DNA of 55,261 nucleotides from Burkholderiales bacterium (GTDB taxonomy: Bacteria; Pseudomonadota; Gammaproteobacteria; Burkholderiales; Burkholderiaceae_E): contig JAIYCW010000012.1 in NCBI GenBank assembly GCA_027487815.1, positions 1 to 55,261 on the forward strand, read 5' to 3'. Shown here piece by piece: positions 34,947-43,341 of this stretch. A program made the position numbers and the translations under genes. The first letter of the stretch is position 1; the number at the start of each line of letters is the position of its first letter. The notes beneath the pieces are model-generated. The model searched no databases, was not told the DNA's origin, and saw only the letters and a list, made by a program, of their open reading frames with translations.

Positions 34947-36032
34947 TTACTCAGGCTGCGGGGTCACATCATGACCGGCATTGCGCAGCGTCATATACCG
35001 CTTCGCATCCTCAAAATCCGCCTGCACCATTTCTCGCACAAGTTCGCCCAAGGTGACTTTCGGCTCCCAGCCGAGCTTCACCCGCGCCTTGGTCGCATCA
35101 CCAAGCAAGGTCTCAACTTCTGCTGGTCGGAAATAGCGAGGATCAACCGCAACCACGCACTGGCCAGCGTCGGTGTAGCCTTTCTCCTGGATGCCCTGAC
35201 CTTCCCAATAGATCTTCATGTCGAGCTCAGCGGCAGCAAGATCCACAAACTCACGCACGCTGTTTTGTTGGCCGGTGGCGATCACATAATCTTCAGGCGT
35301 GTCTTGCTGCAACATCAACCATTGCATCTCGACATAGTCCTTGGCATGGCCCCAGTCGCGCTTTGCATTCAGGTTGCCCAAGAACAAAGTGTCTTGCATA
35401 CCGAGCTTGATACGGGATAAGGCGCGGGTAATCTTGCGGGTAACAAAGGTCTCGCCGCGTCGTGGAGACTCATGGTTGAAGAGCAAGCCGTTGCACGCAT
35501 ACATGCCATAAGCTTCGCGATAGTTCACCATGATCCAGTATGCATAGAGCTTGGCTACCGCATACGGGCTGCGAGGATGAAACGGTGTGGTTTCTTTCTG
35601 GGGAATTTCCTGCACCAAGCCATAAAGCTCGGAGGTGGAGGCTTGATAAATCCGGCAGCTTGATTCGAGACCGCAAATGCGGACAGCTTCGAGAATACGC
35701 AAGGCGCCCAGCGCATCGCTGTTGGCGGTGTACTCAGGCTCTTCGAAGGAAACCGCAACATGGCTTTGCGCGGCCAGGTTATAAATTTCGTGGGGCTTGA
35801 CCTGCTGAATGATACGAATCAAAGAGCTGCTGTCAGTCAGATCACCGTGATGCAAAAACAAACGAACATCTTTGTCGTGAGGATCTTGATAGAGGTGATC
35901 AATGCGCTGGGTATTAAACGATGAGCTGCGTCGCTTGATGCCATGAACAATGTAGCCTTTACTTAAAAGGCTTTCTGCCAGGTACGAACCATCCTGGCCC
36001 GTGATCCCTGTAATGAGTGCAATTTTATTCAT
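34947..36032 (-). CDS. gmd: GDP-mannose 4,6-dehydratase
   Basis: A 361-aa extended SDR. The family motifs are seen: [20 protein letters not shown] at the start, [53 protein letters not shown] (YxxxK) and [18 protein letters not shown]. It makes GDP-4-keto-6-deoxy-D-mannose, the substrate of GDP-fucose synthase encoded by fcl at 18096-19019. It lies 14 bases after epsE in the minus-strand operon. Confidence 0.97.
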   Translation of the reverse strand: MNKIALITGITGQDGSYLAESLLSKGYIVHGIKRRSSSFNTQRIDHLYQDPHDKDVRLFLHHGDLTDSSSLIRIIQQVKPHEIYNLAAQSHVAVSFEEPEYTANSDALGALRILEAVRICGLESSCRIYQASTSELYGLVQEIPQKETTPFHPRSPYAVAKLYAYWIMVNYREAYGMYACNGLLFNHESPRRGETFVTRKITRALSRIKLGMQDTLFLGNLNAKRDWGHAKDYVEMQWLMLQQDTPEDYVIATGQQNSVREFVDLAAAELDMKIYWEGQGIQEKGYTDAGQCVVAVDPRYFRPAEVETLLGDATKARVKLGWEPKVTLGELVREMVQADFEDAKRYMTLRNAGHDVTPQPE

Positions 36033-36046
36033 GATGTTCGCTTGCT

Positions 36047-36862
36047 TTAAAAGAGGCTTTCGCGCACAAACACCAAGTCGTCTGGCTTGATGAGTTCGTC
36101 AAGCTTGGCCTCAAGGTTGACCAACGCATCGCCATTGCGCCGCTGCAGGCGTACGTTTTTATCTGTGCCGCGCAGCGTAATACCGCCCCCCTTGGCAATT
36201 GCCTGCGCCAGGGTCATGCCGCGCTCGATCGTGTAATTACCTGGGCGATTGACCTGGCCATAGATGTAATACTGGGGAGCGCGGTGCACATACACTGCAT
36301 CGCCTGCGGCCATCACCATGTCCTGGCCCATCTGCCCTTCGAGGAACATTTTTGCGAGGTCGACCTCGTGCTTCTCTGGCTTGCCACTGCGATTCGTGGT
36401 GATGATCACCGAGTCAGCGCCATTCACCGAGATCCCGCCCGCCAGGGCCAGCACTTCAGACAAGCGCATGCCGGTTGTTTCCAAGGGATAGCGGCCCGGG
36501 CGGTTCACGTTACCCAACACCGAAACCTGCTGACTGCGAAACTGCATGACGTTCAAGGTCACAGACGGATTCTGAATAAAGTTACCGTCACGCAAGCGCT
36601 TTTGAATCAGGGCCTCAGCCTCGGTATTGGTAAACCCGGAGAGTTTGACTGACCCTATCAACGGATAAGAAATCACGCCGTTTTCAGACACGCGGGCTTC
36701 GACGGTGAGTTCAGGGTTTTGAAACACCGAAATCTTGATTACGTCACCCGCGCCCAGCACGTAGTCGCCCTTGTCGGCCTGAGCCGACACCCCGGTGGTG
36801 ACAAGACTCAAAGCCACCCACACCCAAACTCTCAGCAATCCAATCGCCTTACTCACGCTCAT
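36047..36862 (-). CDS. epsE: EpsE, polysaccharide export outer-membrane protein (Wza-like)
   Basis: A 271-aa protein with a signal peptide (ending near [10 protein letters not shown]), a Poly_export domain ([29 protein letters not shown]) and SLBB-type domains ([21 protein letters not shown]-like and [20 protein letters not shown]). It would form the outer-membrane channel for exopolysaccharide. There is no obvious lipobox Cys. ATG at 36862 has AAGAGGAT directly upstream. It follows epsD by 22 bases. Confidence 0.93.
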   Translation of the reverse strand: MSVSKAIGLLRVWVWVALSLVTTGVSAQADKGDYVLGAGDVIKISVFQNPELTVEARVSENGVISYPLIGSVKLSGFTNTEAEALIQKRLRDGNFIQNPSVTLNVMQFRSQQVSVLGNVNRPGRYPLETTGMRLSEVLALAGGISVNGADSVIITTNRSGKPEKHEVDLAKMFLEGQMGQDMVMAAGDAVYVHRAPQYYIYGQVNRPGNYTIERGMTLAQAIAKGGGITLRGTDKNVRLQRRNGDALVNLEAKLDELIKPDDLVFVRESLF

Positions 36863-36884
36863 ATCCTCTTTGTGTTCAGTTCGC

Positions 36885-37862
36885 TTACTTCTTGATCCCA
36901 AGCACGCCCTTGGCCAGATCAACCTCTGGAGAAGCAGTGCCACTTGCTGCATCTGAGGGCTTCGCAGCCTCTTGCCCAGCAGGCGCAGCGGAAGGCTGTT
37001 TTCCAGTGTCCTTTGCGGCGTCTTTGGCAGGCGCGTTGAAATCCCCAAGCAACGCCACCTTTGCTGTTTCCCTGAGCCGCTTCACCTCACCTTGCAAATA
37101 CTCACCGCGTTTGCGATTCATCAGAAACTGCTCGATCACAGGACCCGCCTGCTTCTCTTCCACAGGCGCCTCCTTGGCGCTGATGATTTCTGCAATCACC
37201 AGTTGAGGAGGCGAGGCATAAATTGCCACTTCGCCTGCTTTCAAGTTGGTGTACTTGGGCAACACGTCCAGCGGGATGCTTTCACTTGCGCGAGTAACGT
37301 TTGAAGCTACCGCGACATCAATCCCTTTGGAGCGCAACAACGACGCTGCCTCGTTGAGCGTCTTCACCGATTCAAGCTGCTTGGAAAACTCATTCCAATT
37401 GCTTGGGCGGCCGGGCAGCACAATTTCATTGGTCTTGAAAACCTTGCGCTGCTGGAAAAGCTCGGGCCGCTCTTTGAAGAAGGCCGCTATTTCAGCATCG
37501 GTCGGTTTTGGAATCTGACTGGCGATCTGTTCAACTGCAGCCCGCGCAAGAACCTCCCGACGCGCCGCGTCGAGACGCTGAAGCACCTGGGGATCACGAT
37601 CAAGCTTGGAGCTCATGGCCTGCTGGACAAGGACCTCTTGCTCAACCAGCCGGTCGAGAATGGCTCGACGGGCCTGATCTGCCTGCTCGGGGCGTACTTG
37701 TGTGCGCTGAAGAACGTAGTTGATCTGATGTATCGAGATCTCCTTGTCGTTCACTTTGGCAGCCACTTGAGTTGCAGGAACCGAGCCCTCTTTGGACCCG
37801 CATGCTGCAAGCAAAGCCGCCATCAGGATCAGTCCGAAAGGCCTATAAGCAGCGTTCATCAT
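36885..37862 (-). CDS. epsD: EpsD family peptidyl-prolyl isomerase lipoprotein
   Basis: A 325-aa protein with a lipoprotein signal (ILMAALLAACGSKEG; Cys near 21), a SurA-N-like segment (VNDKEISIHQINYVLQRTQV, VEQEVLVQQAMSSKLDRDPQVLQRL) and a C-terminal region with a disordered Ala/Pro-rich stretch near 275-315. EpsD proteins are PpiC-type rotamase-like folding helpers fixed in the exopolysaccharide locus. The core PPIase residues are less clear than in classic parvulins. First gene of the minus-strand operon, divergent from epsB. Confidence 0.88.
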   Translation of the reverse strand: MMNAAYRPFGLILMAALLAACGSKEGSVPATQVAAKVNDKEISIHQINYVLQRTQVRPEQADQARRAILDRLVEQEVLVQQAMSSKLDRDPQVLQRLDAARREVLARAAVEQIASQIPKPTDAEIAAFFKERPELFQQRKVFKTNEIVLPGRPSNWNEFSKQLESVKTLNEAASLLRSKGIDVAVASNVTRASESIPLDVLPKYTNLKAGEVAIYASPPQLVIAEIISAKEAPVEEKQAGPVIEQFLMNRKRGEYLQGEVKRLRETAKVALLGDFNAPAKDAAKDTGKQPSAAPAGQEAAKPSDAASGTASPEVDLAKGVLGIKK

Positions 37863-37927
37863 TAGCTCCGATCAATCAGGGACTCAGATGCTATGCGCTG
37901 AAAAAGCAAGATCGATGACAGTAAAAG

Positions 37928-37962
37928 GACAGTTTGATGACAAGCCTGAATCCCAAACTGTC
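37928..37962. promoter_or_regulatory. Inverted repeat between epsD and epsB
   Basis: GACAGTTTG (37928-37936) and CAAACTGTC (37954-37962) form a perfect 9-bp inverted repeat with a 17-base gap in the region between the divergent epsD and epsB genes. GACAGT also appears just before it. The spacing puts the half sites on one face of the helix, as for a dimeric regulator. Confidence 0.55.
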
Positions 37963-38028
37963 ATGATTGCGCAACGCACAAAACCCACAATCGCCGGATG
38001 TGTGAATCCAATTCTGTTTGTGGTGCGT

Positions 38029-39426
38029 ATGTCCGTCCTTAGCGTTAACCCTCCAATCGTGCAGCGTGGAGATCGGGGAGGGCTAGCCGCCTTGAAAGGT
38101 CTCATTGATCCGCTGAGTACCCTGGCAATGTTGGCTGCGGCCTGCGTCTTTTATGGCGAGCCCATCCGCGCAGCCGAAGTCATTCTCGGGCTCATCACTT
38201 TTTCGATTACCTATCCCGGTGACATTCCGTTTCGTCATCAAAAGCGCGGACTGATTCGGGAAGTCGCAGGGAATTGGGCTCTGACAGCTGGCCTGCTTTT
38301 GCTGTTTGGATTTGGCACGGGAACAATCACAATGTTCAATCCCAACGTGCTTTACCTGTGGGCATTACTCGTCCCGGCGGCGCAGGTTGGAATTCATTCG
38401 ATTTCTCCTCGACTCCTTTTGCGCTATGCCGCAATCAAGGGATATCGCTCGGCGATTGTTGTGGGTGCCACTGAGCTCGGCTGGCGTATTGCTGAAAAAA
38501 TTGCGGCTGATCCCTATGACCCGGTGAGAGTAGTTGGCGTTTACGACGATATTGATGATGTTGACCCGGATAGCGTAAGCACTGGCAAACGAGCACTCGC
38601 GGGAACGCTGTCGGATATAGCCAAGTACACCCGAGCCAATCAGGTCGATACAATTTATATAGCACTGCCACTCAACGAGCAGCCAAGCATGCTCAAGTTG
38701 TTGGATGACTTGCGCGACACCACGGCCTCGATTTACTACGTGCCCGACTTTTTCATGTTTGATTTAATCCAGGCGCGTGTCGAGTCGGTAGCAGGCGTGC
38801 CGGTGGTTGCGGTGTGCGAGTCACCTTTCCATGGCACCACGGCGCTGATCAAGCGGGTATCTGATCTGGTGATTGCCTGCTTGGCCATCATTGTTTTATC
38901 GCCTGTGTTTATTGCAACGGCAATAGCAGTTAAGGCTTCCTCTCCTGGCCCGATTCTGTTTCGCCAACGCCGCTATGGCTTGGATGGCAAAGAGATTGTG
39001 GTTTGGAAGTTTCGCTCAATGCGGGTGATGGAAGACGGTGAACGAGTGGTTCAAGCCACCCAGGACGATCCAAGGGTGACCAAAGTAGGAGCGTTTATTC
39101 GCAGGACGTCGATTGACGAGCTGCCTCAGTTTTTTAATGTCCTGCAAGGTCACATGAGTGTTGTGGGGCCTAGGCCTCATGCGGTAGCTCACAACGAGGC
39201 TTATCGCACTGTGATCAAGGGCTACATGGTGCGCCATAAGGTCAAGCCCGGCATTACAGGATGGGCGCAAGTCAACGGCGCCCGCGGCGAAACACGAACC
39301 CTGCAGGAGATGGAGGACCGCATCCGATACGATCTGGACTATCTTCGTAACTGGTCGCTTCGGCTGGATATGAAAATCGTGCTGAAAACAGTGCTTGTGT
39401 TTGCGGGCGACAAGAAAGCCTATTGA
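38029..39426 (+). CDS. epsB: EpsB, undecaprenyl-phosphate glucose phosphotransferase (priming transferase)
   Basis: About 465 aa. An N-terminal part with several membrane helices and a Rossmann-like CoA-binding region (RSAIVVGATELGWRIAEKIAA), one more helix near LVIACLAIIVLSPVFIATAI, then the catalytic sugar transferase domain with ILFRQRRYGLDGKEIVVWKFRSM, RRTSIDELPQFFNVLQGHMSVVGPRPHA and KPGITGWAQVNGARGET. It starts the repeat unit on undecaprenyl phosphate, probably with glucose. ATG at 38029 was chosen from several in frame because it leaves the operator-like repeat outside the gene. Confidence 0.93.
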   Translation: MSVLSVNPPIVQRGDRGGLAALKGLIDPLSTLAMLAAACVFYGEPIRAAEVILGLITFSITYPGDIPFRHQKRGLIREVAGNWALTAGLLLLFGFGTGTITMFNPNVLYLWALLVPAAQVGIHSISPRLLLRYAAIKGYRSAIVVGATELGWRIAEKIAADPYDPVRVVGVYDDIDDVDPDSVSTGKRALAGTLSDIAKYTRANQVDTIYIALPLNEQPSMLKLLDDLRDTTASIYYVPDFFMFDLIQARVESVAGVPVVAVCESPFHGTTALIKRVSDLVIACLAIIVLSPVFIATAIAVKASSPGPILFRQRRYGLDGKEIVVWKFRSMRVMEDGERVVQATQDDPRVTKVGAFIRRTSIDELPQFFNVLQGHMSVVGPRPHAVAHNEAYRTVIKGYMVRHKVKPGITGWAQVNGARGETRTLQEMEDRIRYDLDYLRNWSLRLDMKIVLKTVLVFAGDKKAY

Positions 39427-39441
39427 TCCATATGGATCAAT
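39422..39441. promoter_or_regulatory. 20-bp perfect palindrome upstream of the PEP-CTERM-like gene
   Basis: ATTGATCCATATGGATCAAT is a perfect palindrome of 20 bases, overlapping the epsB stop codon and lying 90 bases before the next start codon. Nearly the same sequence occurs at 44437 and 55077. Its length and shape suit a LuxR-type dimer, most likely EpsA. A further inverted repeat ATGTTC-GACCCG-GAACAT lies at 39494-39511. Confidence 0.75.
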
Positions 39442-39531
39442 CCAAAAGGGCCGTTTGGTTTAGTTCAACGAGAAAGCCCGCAACTGAATTTACATGTTCG
39501 ACCCGGAACATAGGGTTATAAGGAATTCATC

Positions 39532-40185
39532 ATGTCTAAAGCTACTTTCTCACCAGTTGTTGCAAAAGCTGCAACAGCCCTCGTTCTTCTTGGAAGCGCT
39601 ATTAGCGCTATGGCGGCAACCACGCCAACCTCGATTTTCACAATCTCCGGCGGGTCATCATTCTCGCCGGCAGGCAACGACTACCAACCTGGCGTAAGCG
39701 TTAACAGGGGTGGCCAAGTCAACCTGGTCAGCGATGCCCTGCTGACCTTCACATTCATATTTCGGGAAGCCGGGTTTACCAATCAGTTCCGGTACAACGG
39801 CTCTACGCTATTCGATTCGTCACAGCCTCTGGGCACCAGCGCAGGCGCACTGGCTGCTACATCAGGTTTGATCAATTTTGCGTTTCAAGTGCCTACTGGT
39901 GCAAGCACACCGAGCCTCGTGACCAACGCAACCAATCCTTCGATGGTTAATCAGGCTTCGTTTGCAACGCGCGTCCTGTCGCCAACTTCAGTTCTGCTTT
40001 ACCTCGATGATATCGGGGCGGGCAGCACCTTGATGAATGACGACGATGATTATGACGACATGGTCGTGCGAATCGATGGCGTCGCAGTGGCACCGATCCC
40101 AGACCTCAGCGCCTGGCTGGCCATGAGCCTCGGGCTGGGAACACTTGGCTGGATCACTCGCAAAAACAAGGTTAAATCTGCATAA
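39532..40185 (+). CDS. Exported protein with variant PEP-CTERM-like sorting tail
   Basis: A 217-aa protein with a signal peptide (cleaved near SAISAMAA, residue 29), a beta-rich Ser/Thr body, an acidic NDDDDYDDMVVRIDGV stretch reminiscent of DUF4114-type PEP-CTERM proteins, and a C-terminal tail IPDLSAWLAMSLGLGTLGW followed by a basic RKNK end. The tail has the layout of an exosortase signal, but the motif reads IPDLSAW instead of the usual VPEP. It is the best candidate XrtB substrate here. AAGGA lies eight bases before the ATG. Confidence 0.8.
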   Translation: MSKATFSPVVAKAATALVLLGSAISAMAATTPTSIFTISGGSSFSPAGNDYQPGVSVNRGGQVNLVSDALLTFTFIFREAGFTNQFRYNGSTLFDSSQPLGTSAGALAATSGLINFAFQVPTGASTPSLVTNATNPSMVNQASFATRVLSPTSVLLYLDDIGAGSTLMNDDDDYDDMVVRIDGVAVAPIPDLSAWLAMSLGLGTLGWITRKNKVKSA

Positions 40186-40245
40186 GTCAGAGTCCTGCAA
40201 TCTTTCCGACACTTGCGCTTAACCGCGCATCTTTACAGTGTCTGA

Positions 40246-40986
40246 ATGAATGCAGACAAACCGCTTCTCCTGGCTATCGACGACGATACATATATCCTCA
40301 AGCTGTTCGAGGTTGTGTTTGGATACGCCGGATTTGAAGTGAGCTCCGCCCGAACCTGTGATGACGCTGACCACCTGGTGAGTTCCAGGGTGCCCAACGT
40401 TATTCTCGTGGACTGGAATCTGCCCGGTATGTCCGGGGTGCAGTACATCAAGCGATTAAGAAGCAGCCACAAGACCTCGGCGCTTCCGATTGTGATGGTT
40501 AGCGCGCGTTCCTCTGAGCACGATATTGTTGAAGCCCTTGAATCCGGGGCAGACGATTACGTAAAGAAGCCATTTTCAAACCGGGAGTTGTTGGGTCGGC
40601 TCAATGCGGTCATGCGCGGGCGCAAGCCGCGGGCACCCAAGCCTGCGTCCACCCGCCTGCCCATCAGGCTGGGGCGACTCGAGATTTGTATTGATACACA
40701 CCGCTGTACTTGTAACGGAGTCGAGCTGGAACTTGGGCCTGCAGAGTATCGACTGCTTCGCGTGCTGGCCGAAAACCCGGGAAGGGTTTTCTCCCGCGTG
40801 CAGCTATTGCAATGCTTATGGCCTGACCCCCAGGGGATCGAGCCTCGAACAGTCGATGTCCATATCAGCCGCTTGCGCCGACGGCTGGCCCAAGTGCATT
40901 GGGATCGCAATCTGGAAACCATTCGCGGCGAAGGCTATCGGGTTCAACTCAGGGCTGACCCTCGCCCCGATGTTAGCCCGGCTTAG
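40246..40986 (+). CDS. OmpR/PhoB-family response regulator, orphan
   Basis: A 246-aa two-domain regulator. The receiver has the acid pocket IDDD at 11-14, the phosphoacceptor Asp56 in VILVDWNLPG, a Ser86 and a Lys in VKKPF. The winged-helix DNA-binding domain (about 140-230) has LELGPAEYRLLRVLAENPG, RTVDVHISRLRRRLAQ and TIRGEGYRV. No histidine kinase gene is next to it. It converges with the epsG-like gene and may control this exopolysaccharide region; the targets are unknown. Confidence 0.92.
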   Translation: MNADKPLLLAIDDDTYILKLFEVVFGYAGFEVSSARTCDDADHLVSSRVPNVILVDWNLPGMSGVQYIKRLRSSHKTSALPIVMVSARSSEHDIVEALESGADDYVKKPFSNRELLGRLNAVMRGRKPRAPKPASTRLPIRLGRLEICIDTHRCTCNGVELELGPAEYRLLRVLAENPGRVFSRVQLLQCLWPDPQGIEPRTVDVHISRLRRRLAQVHWDRNLETIRGEGYRVQLRADPRPDVSPA

Positions 40987-41918
40987 TGATTGACGATAAT
41001 CGAGCCGATGTGCTCGACCCCGGCATCGCGCAATCGTTGAATGATCTGCGCCTGATCACGGGCCTTTGATTTTCCGGAGCGAATCAAACTCACTGCACTG
41101 CTGGCTCGGGTCGCAAGACTATAGGCATCGGGTCGCTCAGCACAGGGTGGGCTATCCAGCAATACGGCGTCATATCGTGACTGCAAAACATCCAACATGC
41201 GGGTGAATCCGGCGCTTGCACTCCAGCCGATGGGCAGCTGCATTGGCCCTGGCAACACCAGCTTCAGATCAACTGAATCAAGCGGGGCTGGCAAACGATC
41301 ATGATGGGTAGGGTTGTGCATCAGCTGATCAAAAGTGCAATCTGCACGATCAATCAACCCAAAGTGTCTACCGAGCTCGGATTCCTGAATTCCCGACCCG
41401 ATGTTTGCATCAACCAGCACTACGCGAAGGCCCTGCTGAGCCATCAGCAAACCCAACATTGCAGTGGTCATGGTTCGGCCGTCTTTGGGGCGCGCACTCA
41501 TGACAACTATTGATCGTCTTTCGGGGGTTTCGCCAAGCCACCTCACCTGCAATTGAGTGACCGCTTGAAGCATCGCGCTGCTGATTGGCTCGTAATCCAT
41601 GAGTGATCGAAGCTCGTCAGACAGCTGTGCTCGATCATGCGGCAGCAATACGAACATGCCTTGCTGACGCGCCAATGCCACCTGCAAATCGGTTTCGGTA
41701 ATGAACCCCAGCGCCTTGGCTGTTTCACCAAACTTCTGCCCTTGTTGCCGTTGAACCACCAAGACCTGTTCAGCCTGATCAAGGCTGATCCGTCCCATGT
41801 CCACTAAAACCGCGCCCACTGTTGGAATCGTGTAGGTAGTGATCTCACTGCCACCCACGAGCACAGGCGCCGGTTTGCCTCCCAAAGCCTTGACCAAAAC
41901 ATCACTGCCCATCGTCAT
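40983..41918 (-). CDS. EpsG paralogue with degenerate Walker A motif
   Basis: A 311-aa EpsG-like protein. Residues 33-85 carry the same two 24-residue MshEN-like motifs joined by five residues at the same positions as EpsG at 28787. The ATPase domain is altered: the Walker A reads SARPKDGRT, with Arg148 in place of the catalytic Lys, and the Walker A' is VVLVDANIG with one Asp missing; Walker B AVLLDSPP remains. It probably binds no or little ATP and may act as a regulatory partner. It overlaps epsF-like by one base and converges on the response regulator. Confidence 0.85.
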   Translation of the reverse strand: MTMGSDVLVKALGGKPAPVLVGGSEITTYTIPTVGAVLVDMGRISLDQAEQVLVVQRQQGQKFGETAKALGFITETDLQVALARQQGMFVLLPHDRAQLSDELRSLMDYEPISSAMLQAVTQLQVRWLGETPERRSIVVMSARPKDGRTMTTAMLGLLMAQQGLRVVLVDANIGSGIQESELGRHFGLIDRADCTFDQLMHNPTHHDRLPAPLDSVDLKLVLPGPMQLPIGWSASAGFTRMLDVLQSRYDAVLLDSPPCAERPDAYSLATRASSAVSLIRSGKSKARDQAQIIQRLRDAGVEHIGSIIVNH

Positions 41919-43330
41919 CAGCCTTTCGAGAGTTGCAGAGGAGCCCGCATGTATGCCCCACCGAGCCGCTTCAACTTGGGCACTTCGGCCAAGGTAATCG
42001 AGGGCCCGAGGATTCGCTCAATATCTTCCGGCGTGCGTAATCTGCGATCAAGCGACTCCCACACCAAACAAGCCACTGCTGCAATAAGCGGAGCCCAGAA
42101 CAATGCGATCAACAAAAACACGTAAGACTTCAGACTGGAAGATTGCGAAGGGGCACTGGCAGAATCAAGCAGCGAGACACTTGCATTGCTCGCCTGGCTT
42201 TCAAGCGTCGTTTGCACCAATCGCTGCCGCACCTGGTCGTAAGAACGTTGGGCGCTTTCGACCTCACGCTGCAGGGCGCTCATCTCATCGCGTTGGCGCT
42301 TGAGCTGCAACACCTTGGTCTTTTGCTGCGCCAATGAATTGCGCAGCTCCGTCTCGCGCTTCACATTCACATTGCTGGTTTGGGTGATTGAGCGAGCCGC
42401 AACTGCCGTTTCGGCCTGCAGTCTTTTCTGCAAGGCCTCAACCTCACTTTGGGAAGCCACCATCTGCGGATGACTCGGGCCCAAACGTTGTGCCAGCTCG
42501 GCCACCCTGGCCTGCGCGCGTACCAACTCTGTTCGCAATAGCTGAACTGAGGGACTATTCAGCACTTCGGGCAGGTTGCCACCTGTACCGTCTTTTAAGG
42601 CGCTCTCGGCACTGCTCGAGCGCGTGCTTGAATCGACACTCTGGCCCTGTACGTTCACGAGAGCTGTTGAAAGCTCCTGCAGCCTGGCATTTTCCACATC
42701 GAGCCGCTCATCGATTGAAACGATGCCGTTCTTCTTCTGATAGTCGGTCAGTCGTTGCTGTGCTTTGACGAGGTCTTCCCGGAAAGTCGCGATGCGGGCA
42801 TCAAACCATTGGGACTGGTCTTTTGCAGGCTCAACACGAAGTTCAAGGGAGGTCTGAAGATATGAACGAGCAAAGGCATTTGCGACCTCTGCGGCAAAAG
42901 CTGCATTGGGCCCTGTGAACGAGATATCCAGAACCGTACTTTCCCGCACTGGCTTGACTTCCAGATAGCGCAGCAACAGCTCGCTCCAGTACAAATCAAA
43001 AGATCCCCGAGTATCTTCGGCTTTCTCAAAACGCTCACGAGCCGCCTGACTTTGCTCAAGACCCAATAGCTTGACCGCCTTTAAGGCTACGCGCGAACTA
43101 CGCACCACATCAGCCTGTGTTGCCAGCTGTGTTTGGGCAAACACCGAAACATTGCTCACACCAGTAAGTTGGTCAACCTGCTTCAAGTCCACCAGCACGC
43201 GGGCGGTGGCTGTGTAGTTGTTTGGCCAAAGCCAAGCAATTAGTGCCGCACCCGCAAACAGACTGAACATCACGCAAAGAAACAAGACTCGTCTGGCCCA
43301 CAGAATCTGTGCGATATGGAGGATATTCAC
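41918..43330 (-). CDS. EpsF paralogue, Wzz-type chain-length protein
   Basis: About 470 aa with the EpsF layout: N-terminal NILHIAQILWARRVLFLCVM helix, a long coiled-coil periplasmic part (DLVKAQQRLTDYQKKNGIVS, LAQRLGPSHPQMVASQSEVE) and a C-terminal helix near AVACLVWESLDRRLRTPEDIE. GTG at 43330 has AGGGA eight bases upstream. It lies 11 bases after the epsD-like gene. Its paralogue is epsF at 27361-28773. Confidence 0.88.
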   Translation of the reverse strand: MNILHIAQILWARRVLFLCVMFSLFAGAALIAWLWPNNYTATARVLVDLKQVDQLTGVSNVSVFAQTQLATQADVVRSSRVALKAVKLLGLEQSQAARERFEKAEDTRGSFDLYWSELLLRYLEVKPVRESTVLDISFTGPNAAFAAEVANAFARSYLQTSLELRVEPAKDQSQWFDARIATFREDLVKAQQRLTDYQKKNGIVSIDERLDVENARLQELSTALVNVQGQSVDSSTRSSSAESALKDGTGGNLPEVLNSPSVQLLRTELVRAQARVAELAQRLGPSHPQMVASQSEVEALQKRLQAETAVAARSITQTSNVNVKRETELRNSLAQQKTKVLQLKRQRDEMSALQREVESAQRSYDQVRQRLVQTTLESQASNASVSLLDSASAPSQSSSLKSYVFLLIALFWAPLIAAVACLVWESLDRRLRTPEDIERILGPSITLAEVPKLKRLGGAYMRAPLQLSKG

Positions 43331-43341
43331 GATCAAGTTCC

